From contig CAJJCB010000026.1 of the NCBI GenBank assembly GCA_905182565.1, forward strand, positions 248,001-312,000: a stretch of DNA of 64,000 nucleotides, written 5' to 3'. The position numbers and the translations under genes were made by a program. Positions 18,245-26,632 of the stretch are shown piece after piece (position 1 is the stretch's first letter; the number at the start of each line of letters is the position of its first letter). The notes under the pieces are model-generated. The model was not told the DNA's origin. It did not search any database and saw nothing but the letters and a program-made list of their open reading frames with translations. Source of the DNA: Acidimicrobiaceae bacterium. GTDB taxonomy: Bacteria; Actinomycetota; Acidimicrobiia; Acidimicrobiales; Poriferisodalaceae.

Positions 18245-19027
18245 ATGGAAGATTTTAAAGAGATTGATGTAGCCGCTTCTTTTAGATTAGATGGCAAGGT
18301 ATGTATTGTTACAGGAGCCTCGAGCGGTCTCGGAGAGCGATTCGCCCGGGTATTCGCTGCTGCGGGAGCCAAAGTTGTAGTGGCGGCCCGCAGAATCGAA
18401 CGTCTGAGCGCGTTGGCGTTAAGCCTCCCGGATGCAATCGCCCTGCAGTGTGATGTGTCGAAAGACGAGCAATGTAAACAATTGATTAGTGATGTGATTA
18501 GTCATTACGGGCAAGTAGATGTCCTCGTCAACAATGCTGGTATCAGCGATGCAGTTAACCCAGCTGCTGAGGCAGATATAGCATTGTTTAGGCAAGTGGT
18601 AGACGTAAACCTTAATGCATGTTTTCTCCTTAGCGCGCTGGCAGCGCGTGACATGCTCGAACGAGGTACAGGAAGCATAATTAACATTGCTTCTGTGCAT
18701 GGCCTAGTGGCTTCGGCTCCAAATCTTCAGCCTGCTTATGCGGCTAGTAAGGCTGGGTTAATTAACCTGACCCGAGATTTAGCTGTTCAATGGGCGACAC
18801 AGGGAGTTCGAGTGAATGCAATATGTCCCGGGTACTTCGATACAGAGTTAACTAATGTGATGTTTGAGGACTCACGTATGCTGACGTGGATCGAACGGAA
18901 CACTGCAATGAAACGTGGCGGAAAAATTGAAGAGCTTGACGGAGCTTTACTGTTTCTTGCAAGCGAAGCCAGTAGCTACGTGACTGGTATCCCGATTCCT
19001 GTAGATGGCGGATGGACAGCCAGGTAG
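18245..19027 (+). CDS. SDR family NAD(P)-dependent oxidoreductase
   Basis: Classical short-chain dehydrogenase of 260 residues. The cofactor loop TGASSGLGE is at about residues 23-31, NNAG near 97, the catalytic serine in IINIASVHG, and Tyr/Lys in AYAASKAG near residues 165-169. The VRVNAICPGYFDTE segment and the C-terminal ITGIPIPVDGG-like end (here VTGIPIPVDGG) complete the fold. The arginine pair after the second strand (AARR) suggests NADP(H). Substrate unknown. Confidence 0.93.
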   Translation: MEDFKEIDVAASFRLDGKVCIVTGASSGLGERFARVFAAAGAKVVVAARRIERLSALALSLPDAIALQCDVSKDEQCKQLISDVISHYGQVDVLVNNAGISDAVNPAAEADIALFRQVVDVNLNACFLLSALAARDMLERGTGSIINIASVHGLVASAPNLQPAYAASKAGLINLTRDLAVQWATQGVRVNAICPGYFDTELTNVMFEDSRMLTWIERNTAMKRGGKIEELDGALLFLASEASSYVTGIPIPVDGGWTAR

Positions 19028-19097
19028 TCCGTAAAGCAACTTCGCGATTGGTCTCTCCCTCAACGTGTTGAGCCTCTACTGTTGGAACTAACACACT

Positions 19098-19781
19098 ATG
19101 ACTGCTCGCCGTTTCTTATTTTTCTATTCAATTCCAATATCTGTTTTTTCGATGATTGGGGCAACCTGGTTCTTATTTGAGTCGAGCCTTGTATTCGAGC
19201 CGGCAGCAGTTCTGGTAATCGGAACTCTTTTAGTATCAGCGGTTTCGCTTAGCTGTGCTGCATTAGGAATGTTATTGTCCGGCGGCCGTCACGAAGCCGA
19301 GTTGGCTCAGCAAGCATTTTATGATCCGGTGACCGGTATGGGAAATCGGGTGCATGCCTCAGCTAAATTAGAAGAAGCTCTGGCAGTTTCACGACGGAGT
19401 GGAAAGTATGTTGGGCTTATATTTTGTGACTTGAATAATTTCAAAATGGTAAATGATATTTATGGGCATTCAGTTGGAGATGAGTTGCTGCGATTAATCG
19501 CAGGCAGATTTGCTCACATAGTTCGCCCGAGCGATACCGTCGCCCGTTTCGGGGGCGATGAATTTATAGTTGTATGCCCGGAGTTGCGCAACAACACCGA
19601 TATTGAAGCGGTTCGTGTTCGGTTAGCAGCTATTTTTGAGCCGCCTTTTTCTATCGGAGGCTATTCAATCTCAGTTAGCGCTTCATTAGGTTTAACGGTG
19701 GGTCATGGGGTGCGAGATTCCGGATCAGAGTTACTGCAACGAGCAGACGCTGAAATGTACCGAGCAAAATCAGAAAATTGA
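19098..19781 (+). CDS. Membrane-anchored diguanylate cyclase (GGDEF)
   Basis: Protein of 227 residues with two N-terminal transmembrane helices and one GGDEF domain. The active site FGGDEFIVV begins at residue 152. An RxxD inhibitory site (Arg143-Asp146, RPSD) sits five residues before it, so product inhibition by c-di-GMP is expected. FYDPVTGMGNR marks the domain start. No EAL or PilZ protein is adjacent. Confidence 0.93.
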   Translation: MTARRFLFFYSIPISVFSMIGATWFLFESSLVFEPAAVLVIGTLLVSAVSLSCAALGMLLSGGRHEAELAQQAFYDPVTGMGNRVHASAKLEEALAVSRRSGKYVGLIFCDLNNFKMVNDIYGHSVGDELLRLIAGRFAHIVRPSDTVARFGGDEFIVVCPELRNNTDIEAVRVRLAAIFEPPFSIGGYSISVSASLGLTVGHGVRDSGSELLQRADAEMYRAKSEN

Positions 19782-19816
19782 GAGATACTCATCCGGATGA
19801 TGTCGGCGAGAAGCAG

Positions 19817-20335
19817 TTAGCCCATCGCAGGAGTGCCTTCAAAGGCTCCTGGATCAGACGCATCTGGAATTAGAGGCTTCGACCTCCAAGCCATGGCATC
19901 TTCGACGCCGCTAATAACATCGTGCCATTCTCTCGGGTTCCAGTTTTCGGCTGATCCAAGAATGGAACAGTCTTGACCCAGGTGTACCAATGCAGGGAGA
20001 GATTGCAAACCTAAAGAAGCTACGAGTTCTCTCTTCTCGTCAGTTAGTACAAGCCATTCGGATGCGAATTTCCCCAAGAAATCTTTTGCGCCCTCGCTGC
20101 TACCGGTGACGATGAAAGCACAACGGATATTAGCTTCGCTATAGTGTGAAAAAATACGATCTGCAGTGGGGATGATCCAACCGCTTTGATGGGTGTAGGG
20201 GTCGATAACTACGCAAAGTAGATTGAACGTCGTCAGCCATTGCTCGAGCGACTGATCGTCACCATTAATAGTTGACAGGATTATTGTTGGAGATGGATTA
20301 TTGGGCACATAAGAAAAATAGCGCATCTCGAGCAA
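19817..20335 (-). CDS. Thioredoxin-fold-like protein without CxxC
   Basis: Protein of 172 residues. The order of predicted strands and the cis-proline-like segment LQSLPALVHLGQDCSILGSAENWNP resemble a thioredoxin fold, but no CxxC is present, so it would not be a conventional oxidoreductase. Divergent from the IF-2B-like gene, 41 bp away. Function unknown. Confidence 0.65.
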   Translation of the reverse strand: MLEMRYFSYVPNNPSPTIILSTINGDDQSLEQWLTTFNLLCVVIDPYTHQSGWIIPTADRIFSHYSEANIRCAFIVTGSSEGAKDFLGKFASEWLVLTDEKRELVASLGLQSLPALVHLGQDCSILGSAENWNPREWHDVISGVEDAMAWRSKPLIPDASDPGAFEGTPAMG

Positions 20336-20376
20336 TCGTCCTAGCTGAGAGCGTTTAGTGTGGCATTCGTTTTCTG

Positions 20377-21083
20377 ATGCACCCTATTGAACGTCTCCGA
20401 TACGTAGCTCGTGCCGGTGGCGTTGACCAAACTTTATTAGCTCGCGAAGCAACTGATGCGCTCAGTTCGTTATGGGGAGAACCAGCAGAATTCGTGAATG
20501 CTTGTCGTCGAATTGTGCACCACCACCCTTATGTAGGAGCGGTCTGGACTTTGGTAACGCGCGTTCTTATTTTTCAGATCCACTCGAAACAGCACGGCGT
20601 TTTGCCGATCTGCTAGCTGCAGACCTGACCTCTAAGAAAGTAGCTTGCTCGCTACCCGAGAACGCAATATTGAGTCTGATCGGATGGCCAGATATAGAGG
20701 GCAGTAAACTGTATGAGCGGCCTGATATCTCTGTTCGAGTGTTAGATGCGTGCGGCGAAGGTAACGGGTATGCGAGAAATTTGATGTCACAAGGCGTGCA
20801 AGCTACTGAATTGCCGTTAACGGCTATTGGTCAATCTTGCGCAACGTCAGACGTTGTTCTTATTGAAGCAGCAGCAGCTCGCCCCGACGGAATAGTTACT
20901 GGCTCGTCAGCATTAGCAGCAGCCTCCACAGCTAAATTTTTTGGTGTTGATGTCTGGGTCGTGGTGGGCGAAGGCCGAGCTCTGCCTGGCGCGATTATCG
21001 GACCTAACGGCCTCGTTCAGTCTGGGCTTCCTATGCGAGCTGACTGCCCGGTAGCTAGCGAATTGCTTCGTCCTGCATTCTGA
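20377..21083 (+). pseudogene. eIF-2B/MtnA-like protein, frame broken
   Basis: Two overlapping reading frames make one protein. Frame 1 runs from ATG 20377 (LRYVARAGGVDQTLLAREA) to about 20553, and the next frame carries NARSYFSDPLETARRFADLL onward to the TGA at 21083. The crossing point is near TTTGGTAAC; one extra G would restore a continuous product of about 235 residues. The C-terminal DVVLIEAAAARPDGIVTGSS and FFGVDVWVVVGEGRALP resemble the IF-2B alpha/methylthioribose-phosphate isomerase fold. Either a real frameshift mutation or an indel error in the assembly. Confidence 0.65.
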
Positions 21084-21088
21084 ATGCG

Positions 21089-22669
21089 TTACGATGCGTT
21101 AGCAAGCAGACGCTTAGCGATCATCTTTAAGCAAAGTGTCTCATCGGCACCCTCGAAGATAGAAAGCACGCGTGCATCTACGAAAAGCCTGCTGATTGTG
21201 TATTCCTCAGCGAACCCAAACCCACCGTGAATTTGCAGCGCCTCACGAGTTACCCACTCGGCAGCTTTGCAAACGTAGGCTTTTATCATCGAGGCTTCGA
21301 GCGTGCCTTCTCCTTTGGCCATCATCTGGGCAACGCTATAACTGTATTGTCTGGACCCTTGTATAATCGCTGCCATTCGCCCTAGTTTTGTTTTCGTGAG
21401 CTGATATTCGGATAGCGCGGAGCCGAAAACTGTACGGTTTTCTGCATAGTTGAGCGCTTCTTCATAAGCGGCTTGCATAAGGCCGACAGCCCTAGCTGCT
21501 GTTTGAAGCCGACCATTTTCGAACCCGGCCATTTGCATATAAAAGCCTTTACCGAGACCCTCATCGCCCCCAATCTGATTTTCGGCTGGAACAAACCAAT
21601 TGCTAAAGGCTATTTCGAAGCTGTGCATGCCCCGATATCCGAGGGTAGGAATTGCCCGACCCTCCATTGAACCACCAGTCTCCTGGTCAAATTCAAAGCT
21701 ATGTCCTGTGGCCTGGGGCTTTGGAACAATGAATAAACTCAACCCCTTATGTGTCTTGCTTCGATCAGGGTCCGTTCGAGCCAAAAGCATCAAAACATTT
21801 GCTCGCCCGGCGAAAGTGCACCATGTCTTCACTCCGTTTATATGCCAACCGCCATCTACTCTGGTAGCGGTGACCTTCAAGTTCGCTACATCACTTCCGT
21901 AGTCCGGCTCGGTGACAGCGACCGCAACCATAGTTTCTCCGGTAGCGATCTTTGGAAACCACTCTTTCTTTTGCTCCTCGGTTCCGCCTCTTTCAAGTGC
22001 TCGCGTTAGTATCTCCGGGCGAGTGATAAGTGAACCACCGGCGCCCAGAGAGGCCCTTGAGAGTTCTTCGGTCGCAATGACCATGCCTAGATAATCTGAT
22101 TCGCTGCCAGTTGCGAATCCTCCGTACTCCTCTGGGACAGAGAGGCCGAAACACCCGAGTTCTGCTAACCCTTGAATAATATCTTCGGGTATGTCAGCGT
22201 CTTCGCGGTGAATATGTTCAGCTTGAGGAGCTATTTTATCTTCTCCGAACCGTCGAAAAGTATCAGCGACCATTTCGAATTCTTGGTCAAGGTGGTTCGG
22301 TGCCTGAAGAGTGGCAAGCTCAGCCACAAACTCAGGAGAGCGATAAGTAGAAATAAACGTGTGAGCGTTTTGTAATGAATTATTATCAACTCCCCAGGAA
22401 GACTCTCGACCGAAAAGTTTTGTATTGAGATCAGCAAGGGCATCAGCGATGAAGGCACAGGCTAGGCGCCCTTCGTCGACTCCTTTGGACCCGTAGTCCA
22501 GTAAAGACCTACTGATATCCACTGCTGAGGCTGCATGAGCTAAGTCATACAAAAGACTTTGGTGGTCATCTATATCGGGTAACGAAGCGGCCCTAGTAAC
22601 CGCTTTGTTGATTACGTCGATGCCTAAAGCTAAGGCGTCGGAAGCTGCTTGCATGTCAGGTGCGGTCAT
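21089..22669 (-). CDS. Acyl-CoA dehydrogenase family protein, long form
   Basis: FAD-dependent acyl-CoA dehydrogenase of 526 residues. The usual fold of about 380 residues is preceded by about 140 extra N-terminal residues of helical character. Recognisable segments are CFGLSVPEEYGGF, VAVAVTEPDYGSDVANL, the NRTVFGSALSEYQ helix and QIHGGFGFAEEY near the C-terminus. The substrate class is not clear. The gene converges with the IF-2B-like gene after five bases. Confidence 0.93.
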   Translation of the reverse strand: MTAPDMQAASDALALGIDVINKAVTRAASLPDIDDHQSLLYDLAHAASAVDISRSLLDYGSKGVDEGRLACAFIADALADLNTKLFGRESSWGVDNNSLQNAHTFISTYRSPEFVAELATLQAPNHLDQEFEMVADTFRRFGEDKIAPQAEHIHREDADIPEDIIQGLAELGCFGLSVPEEYGGFATGSESDYLGMVIATEELSRASLGAGGSLITRPEILTRALERGGTEEQKKEWFPKIATGETMVAVAVTEPDYGSDVANLKVTATRVDGGWHINGVKTWCTFAGRANVLMLLARTDPDRSKTHKGLSLFIVPKPQATGHSFEFDQETGGSMEGRAIPTLGYRGMHSFEIAFSNWFVPAENQIGGDEGLGKGFYMQMAGFENGRLQTAARAVGLMQAAYEEALNYAENRTVFGSALSEYQLTKTKLGRMAAIIQGSRQYSYSVAQMMAKGEGTLEASMIKAYVCKAAEWVTREALQIHGGFGFAEEYTISRLFVDARVLSIFEGADETLCLKMIAKRLLANAS

Positions 22670-22823
22670 CGGGAGTCCTTCACCGAGTATTGAGATGGGA
22701 TAAATGAAAGGCTATGTGAGAAGTTCACTAGCAACCACTTTTGATTTCATAAGTAAGACTAGTTTATTAGTGACTAATCTGATTTATTGCAGATCAATAT
22801 CGGTAGTTAGGGAGCTTAGCTCG

Positions 22824-23702
22824 GTGGAAATTTCTGACAATAGGGAAGAAGCTCTCACCCGATGGTCATCAAGAGAGCGACGAGTGCTGCCTTGGAGGGC
22901 GACTCGGGATCCATGGAAAATATTACTGTCAGAAGTGATGTTGCAACAGACCCAAGTTGAACGTGTTGTGCCCAAATACGATTATTTTGTTGCTTCTTGG
23001 CCCGATATCGGCGATTTTGCTCAGGCACCCTTAGAGAAGATTCTTAATGCATGGAGTGGTCTCGGTTTCCCGAGGCGAGCAGTCAATCTCCACAGGACTG
23101 CGCGGTTAGTTGTGACCGAATATGGCTCGGTAATCCCCAAAGACCTCAAAACACTGTTGACTCTGCCCGGAGTTGGACCGTATACAGCTAGGGCTGTCCT
23201 TTGTTTCGCATACGAAATTGACATTGGCGTGGTTGATACAAACGTTGGAAGAATTCTTGCACGCTGGTTTGGTTCGCGATTTACAAATAAAACTGCTCAA
23301 TCGACAGCAGACAGCTTGGTCCCCTTGGGGCAAACCTGGGAATGGAATCAAGGTCTTTTTGATTTAGGGGCCCTTATTTGCAAAAAACATGACCCTAAAT
23401 GCTCCCAATGCCCAGTTTTCGAATGGTGTTCATGGCAGGGACTTGGACTAGATCCATCTATCGGAAGCGCTGGAGTGAGTTCGTCGCAGAAACCGTTTAG
23501 TGGGAGCGACCGGCAAGCACGAGGCAAGCTATTAAGAGCGTTGTCTGATGGTCCAGTATCTTGCGCAAAGGCGAAATGTGTAATGGGAATAGCTCCAGAA
23601 ACTATTAGGGCTGACAAGCTAGTGGCAGCCCTAATAGCGGATGGACTAATCTACTTGGCGCTTAACGGCCAAGAATTACGGTTGGGTAATAGCTTCGATT
23701 AA
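22824..23702 (+). CDS. mutY: A/G-specific adenine glycosylase, MutY-like
   Basis: Base-excision repair glycosylase removing adenine opposite 8-oxoguanine. LPWRATRDPWKILLSEVMLQQTQ is the MutY N-terminal signature, LPGVGPYTARAV the helix-hairpin-helix, and GVVDTNVGRIL carries the catalytic aspartate. The 4Fe-4S loop is C-x6-C-x2-C-x5-C (CKKHDPKCSQCPVFEWC). The C-terminal NUDIX-like domain of long MutY is missing, as is usual in short actinobacterial forms. GTG at 22824 is preferred; the frame extends to ATG 22704 with unrelated residues. The 3' end overlaps the convergent selenoprotein gene by 27 bp. Confidence 0.92.
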   Translation: MEISDNREEALTRWSSRERRVLPWRATRDPWKILLSEVMLQQTQVERVVPKYDYFVASWPDIGDFAQAPLEKILNAWSGLGFPRRAVNLHRTARLVVTEYGSVIPKDLKTLLTLPGVGPYTARAVLCFAYEIDIGVVDTNVGRILARWFGSRFTNKTAQSTADSLVPLGQTWEWNQGLFDLGALICKKHDPKCSQCPVFEWCSWQGLGLDPSIGSAGVSSSQKPFSGSDRQARGKLLRALSDGPVSCAKAKCVMGIAPETIRADKLVAALIADGLIYLALNGQELRLGNSFD

Positions 23703-24191
23703 CTCATCAATGGCTTTGTCAGCGATGATGATCATTTCATCGTCAGTCCGATCTTGGATTGGATGTTCTACCCAAACAGCAGCTGGATCAAAACCAAGTG
23801 CCCTACCTTGGACTTCAGCGCCATCAATGAATTGGGTAGTCGCTACGAAAACTCCTGGGATGCCTCGTCGCTCTAGATCGGTGATGTCATGCACACTGCA
23901 TGACGTGCAACTGCCTCAATCAGCTAATGCTTCGATTACAACGTCACATTTTGTTGATATTTCGTGACGTAGATCTACCGGCGCTGGTTTAGTGAAAGTC
24001 GGTTTTTTAAAACGCTTAACTTTTATGCCTTGTTCGATAAGCCGTTCCTCAATGCGATCTAAAAATCGATTGCCGCGAGGTTTACTGATGTCGAGCAGAC
24101 CGACTGTTAATCCCTTCAAAGAAGCTGGTCGAGCAACGCGCGGAATTTCAGTTGGTTTAGTTTCGTTCGTTGGATCGAGAACTTTTGTCAT
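23676..24191 (-). CDS. UGSC family selenoprotein (in-frame UGA = selenocysteine)
   Basis: A single 171-residue gene that conventional calling splits in two. The first 91 codons (VLDPTNETKPTEIPRVARPA, then GLTVGLLDISKPRGNRFLD) end at a TGA (23918-23916), and the frame continues as GSCTSCSVHDITDLERRGIP. Reading TGA as selenocysteine gives U92-G-S-C, the defining motif of the UGSC family, related to the selenoprotein B subunit of glycine/sarcosine reductases. A perfect hairpin 11 nt after the TGA fits a bacterial SECIS. An AGGAG ribosome-binding site precedes the ATG. It follows the thioredoxin-like gene by 14 bp. UGA is an ordinary stop elsewhere in the window. Exact reaction unknown. Confidence 0.9.
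23886..23918 (-). promoter_or_regulatory. Candidate bacterial SECIS element with recoded UGA
   Basis: The recoded TGA occupies 23918-23916. After 11 nt comes a perfect 8-bp inverted repeat, GTCATGCA (23904-23897) and TGCATGAC (23893-23886), around the loop GTG. The loop therefore starts 19 nt after the UGA and its first base is G, matching the bacterial SECIS rule (loop G, UGA-to-loop distance roughly 16-37 nt). Part of the sequence is also constrained by the conserved protein motif it encodes. Confidence 0.78.
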
Positions 24192-24205
24192 TTATTTCTC
24201 CTAAG

Positions 24206-25654
24206 TTATGGAGTGATTTCTACACATACAGGCGTTGAGCCCATGTCTCCGTTTACCCACCCTCCAATTATTGCTGAAAACAAGCCTGCTCCGCCACCAC
24301 AATGCACTATATGGAGACCACCTTGGCGGAACTTTGGTAAATCGAGCTCCTGAAGATCTGCTGAGATACCTTCCGCAATTCCATTTGCTCCTCGAACTAG
24401 ATCCTTTCCCGGTCGGATAGATAATTCGATAATTCGATCTGTGAGACGCTCGCGCGACCAACCTGCCTCTGCGAAAATTCTAGAATGATCAGGTGTTACT
24501 GCCAAAATCGCGTCGAACATCAGAACCAATTTTGGATGTTGTATGCCTAATAGATTGATGGCGAAAGTACGAGCTAAGGATTCTGGATCTCTCGAAATTT
24601 GGTCAGTTATGTTGTGGGGTGCTTCTCCGGGGAAAGCTAAGACGGTGTTAGTTCCTTTGGGGAAGCCATACATGGTTGATATGGGTTCCCAAGGAGAATC
24701 TGCCTCTCGCTCGGCGAAACAAAAACCAACTTTGGCTGGCGAACCGAGGGCTGCTCTGTCAACTCCGCCAGGTCGACCGCCGCCTACGTTCCTGACAACT
24801 AGTTGAACTGCTCTGCCGATTGTGCTGTTCGCTCTATTCCCTTGCCCGAATGCGTTACCGCTAGAGTTCATTCCGATTTGTTCTGCGATAGGGCCGTTAA
24901 CGACTAGTACAGGCGCGTGAGGCATCGTGGTAGCTAAAAGTCCGTGCATGTTGAAAGTTTCGTTGCATACTGCCTCTACCGCAGCTAGTACAATCGGTAA
25001 ATATTCTGGCTTACACCCGGCCATTACAGCGTTAATTGCTATTTTTTCAACCGTGCATGGGGTGAGATCTGGAGGGACCGAGGCGATAATTTCGCTGGGA
25101 AGTCTGCTAGTCCCAGCGAGCATGGATAATACTCTTTGCTCAGTCGGAGCAACTACCGGTAAACCATCGGTCCAACCACGATCGAACATTGCTTCGTGAG
25201 AATCTTCTAATGCCGCAAATTCGATTCGACGCCCGATTAGTGATGAGCCGCTGAACTTTGCTTCTAAATAGCTAGCAAGATTAGGATCTACCGAAAGAGA
25301 ACCGCATCCTGGTCTAAAAGGAGCGATGTCAGGTCCTAAATTTTTAAGCCCTGTGAACTCTTCCCAGATAGCCCGGTCCCATCCAACAATGCGGCTTGTC
25401 TCACCATCGGAAGCAACTTTTAGCAGTGTCGGAACGGTTTCAATTTCGTGATGCCAAGAAAAAAAGAGATCCTTGTCATCCACTAAATTGTGTAGACCAG
25501 ATGGAAAGTTGGGATCGTCCTGGCTGTATACCGTAATGTTCGCGCTTTTAGCAATGTCTGCAAGTACGCCTTCGACGAGCTCGCAAGTAGGGCAGTCGCG
25601 CTTCACAAAAGCGACGAGTCCTTCGGGCAGCGGAGGAGCTTCAAGTCGAGTCAT
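24206..25654 (-). CDS. Thioredoxin-like domain fused to a UGSC-partner domain
   Basis: Protein of 482 residues. The N-terminal 90 or so residues form a thioredoxin-like domain with the CxxC active site Cys21-Pro-Thr-Cys24 (FVKRDCPTCELV) and a VPTLLKV cis-proline segment. The larger C-terminal part (RGWTDGLPVVAPTEQRV, NAVMAGCKPEYLPIVLAAVE, a TMPHAPVLVVNGP strand and several glycine-rich loops) is a conserved domain I know only as a neighbour of UGSC proteins. It is the upstream gene of the selenoprotein operon and may reduce or deliver substrate to its partner (inference). Signal peptide absent, so cytosolic. Confidence 0.8.
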   Translation of the reverse strand: MTRLEAPPLPEGLVAFVKRDCPTCELVEGVLADIAKSANITVYSQDDPNFPSGLHNLVDDKDLFFSWHHEIETVPTLLKVASDGETSRIVGWDRAIWEEFTGLKNLGPDIAPFRPGCGSLSVDPNLASYLEAKFSGSSLIGRRIEFAALEDSHEAMFDRGWTDGLPVVAPTEQRVLSMLAGTSRLPSEIIASVPPDLTPCTVEKIAINAVMAGCKPEYLPIVLAAVEAVCNETFNMHGLLATTMPHAPVLVVNGPIAEQIGMNSSGNAFGQGNRANSTIGRAVQLVVRNVGGGRPGGVDRAALGSPAKVGFCFAEREADSPWEPISTMYGFPKGTNTVLAFPGEAPHNITDQISRDPESLARTFAINLLGIQHPKLVLMFDAILAVTPDHSRIFAEAGWSRERLTDRIIELSIRPGKDLVRGANGIAEGISADLQELDLPKFRQGGLHIVHCGGGAGLFSAIIGGWVNGDMGSTPVCVEITP

Positions 25655-25750
25655 GATGCAACGTTAGTCGATGCTTAATAAGACAATGATAGGAGAATGC
25701 AAAGATTTGAAGTGATGTTAGGGGTGTAAAGCTGTTAATAATAAGAATCT

Positions 25751-26227
25751 ATGACTGAGTTTGATTCACGTGCTTTCAGAAACGTTTTGGGACAATTCGC
25801 CACAGGCGTTACTGCAGTAACCGCAGTTAATGAAGGAACGCCTGTTGGAATGGCAATAGGTTCTTTTACATCAGTTTCCTTAGATCCGCCGCTTGTAGCT
25901 TTTCTTCCGGGTAAAGATTCTAGTTCTTGGCTAGCGATCAAAGAGGCCGGTGTTTTTTGTGTAAACGTCATGGCTTTAGACCAGCTCGAGGTCTGTGGAG
26001 TAATGGCGAGTCGTTCTGAGAACAAATTCGAAGGAGTTAACTGGCGCCCAGGACCGACCGGTTCCCCAATAATTGAGGGTTCAGTTGCTTACATAGACTG
26101 CAAAATCGAGACTATTCATGATGGTGGCGACCATGACATCGTTATAGGGCGAGTCATCGAGATAGCAGCTGGCGAAGATAAAGAGCCGCTCTTATTTTTT
26201 AAAGGCGGATACGGCACGTTTAAGTAA
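25751..26227 (+). CDS. Flavin reductase family protein
   Basis: FMN-binding split-barrel flavin reductase of 158 residues: FRNVLGQFATGVTAVTA opening, MAIGSFTSVSLDPPLVAFLPG and VAYIDCKIETIHDGGDHDIVIG. Such proteins supply reduced flavin to two-component monooxygenases or act as standalone FMN/NAD(P)H reductases. The divergent neighbour is the selenoprotein operon, about 96 bp away. Confidence 0.92.
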   Translation: MTEFDSRAFRNVLGQFATGVTAVTAVNEGTPVGMAIGSFTSVSLDPPLVAFLPGKDSSSWLAIKEAGVFCVNVMALDQLEVCGVMASRSENKFEGVNWRPGPTGSPIIEGSVAYIDCKIETIHDGGDHDIVIGRVIEIAAGEDKEPLLFFKGGYGTFK

Positions 26228-26236
26228 TTACTAGAA

Positions 26237-26632
26237 GTGCTTGAGTCAGCGATGTCTGTGGGTCTTATTAGCCGAGTTGCGTTTGGATTAATATTTCTAA
26301 GCTCGGGTACCCTAAAATTGCGAGATAAAAAATGGCCAATGGCGGCTGGATTGTTGCGAGTGCCGCGATTAGCAATTCCTGTCGTTGCGCCCCTTGAAAT
26401 AACAGTGGGGGCTCTTCTGGTAGTTGGATTTCAATCCACTCTGTTCATATGGGTAGGGCTAGGGTCTCTGATTGTTTTCTCCGCTGTGCTGACCAACGCA
26501 CTGCGTTTTCCCAAGGATGAAAGACCTGTATGCGCTTGTTTTGGAGTTCTGGCAGCTCAACCTGTTAGCGCCTGGTCTCTGCTGCGGAACGGAGCCTTCA
26601 TGCTTTTGGCAATCGTTGCCTTAACTTTTTGA
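26237..26632 (+). CDS. MauE/DoxX-like membrane protein
   Basis: Small membrane protein of about 126-131 residues with four transmembrane helices. The SSGTLKLRDKKWPMAAGLL start and the RPVCACFGVL cysteine motif are typical of MauE/DoxX relatives, which often serve disulfide or quinone redox chemistry. Start may be GTG 26237 or ATG 26252. It sits 9 bp after the flavin reductase gene, so the two are probably co-transcribed. Its stop overlaps the convergent peptidase gene by 12 bp. Confidence 0.75.
   Translation: MLESAMSVGLISRVAFGLIFLSSGTLKLRDKKWPMAAGLLRVPRLAIPVVAPLEITVGALLVVGFQSTLFIWVGLGSLIVFSAVLTNALRFPKDERPVCACFGVLAAQPVSAWSLLRNGAFMLLAIVALTF

Noticed and set aside
20545-20560. Programmed -1 frameshift in the IF-2B-like gene
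   Set aside because: No X-XXY-YYZ slippery heptamer or clear downstream structure is visible; a simple indel explains it.
23916-23918. TGA as a nonsense mutation making a pseudogene
   Set aside because: The codon falls exactly at the U of the UGSC motif, the frame stays intact after it, and a SECIS-like hairpin follows.
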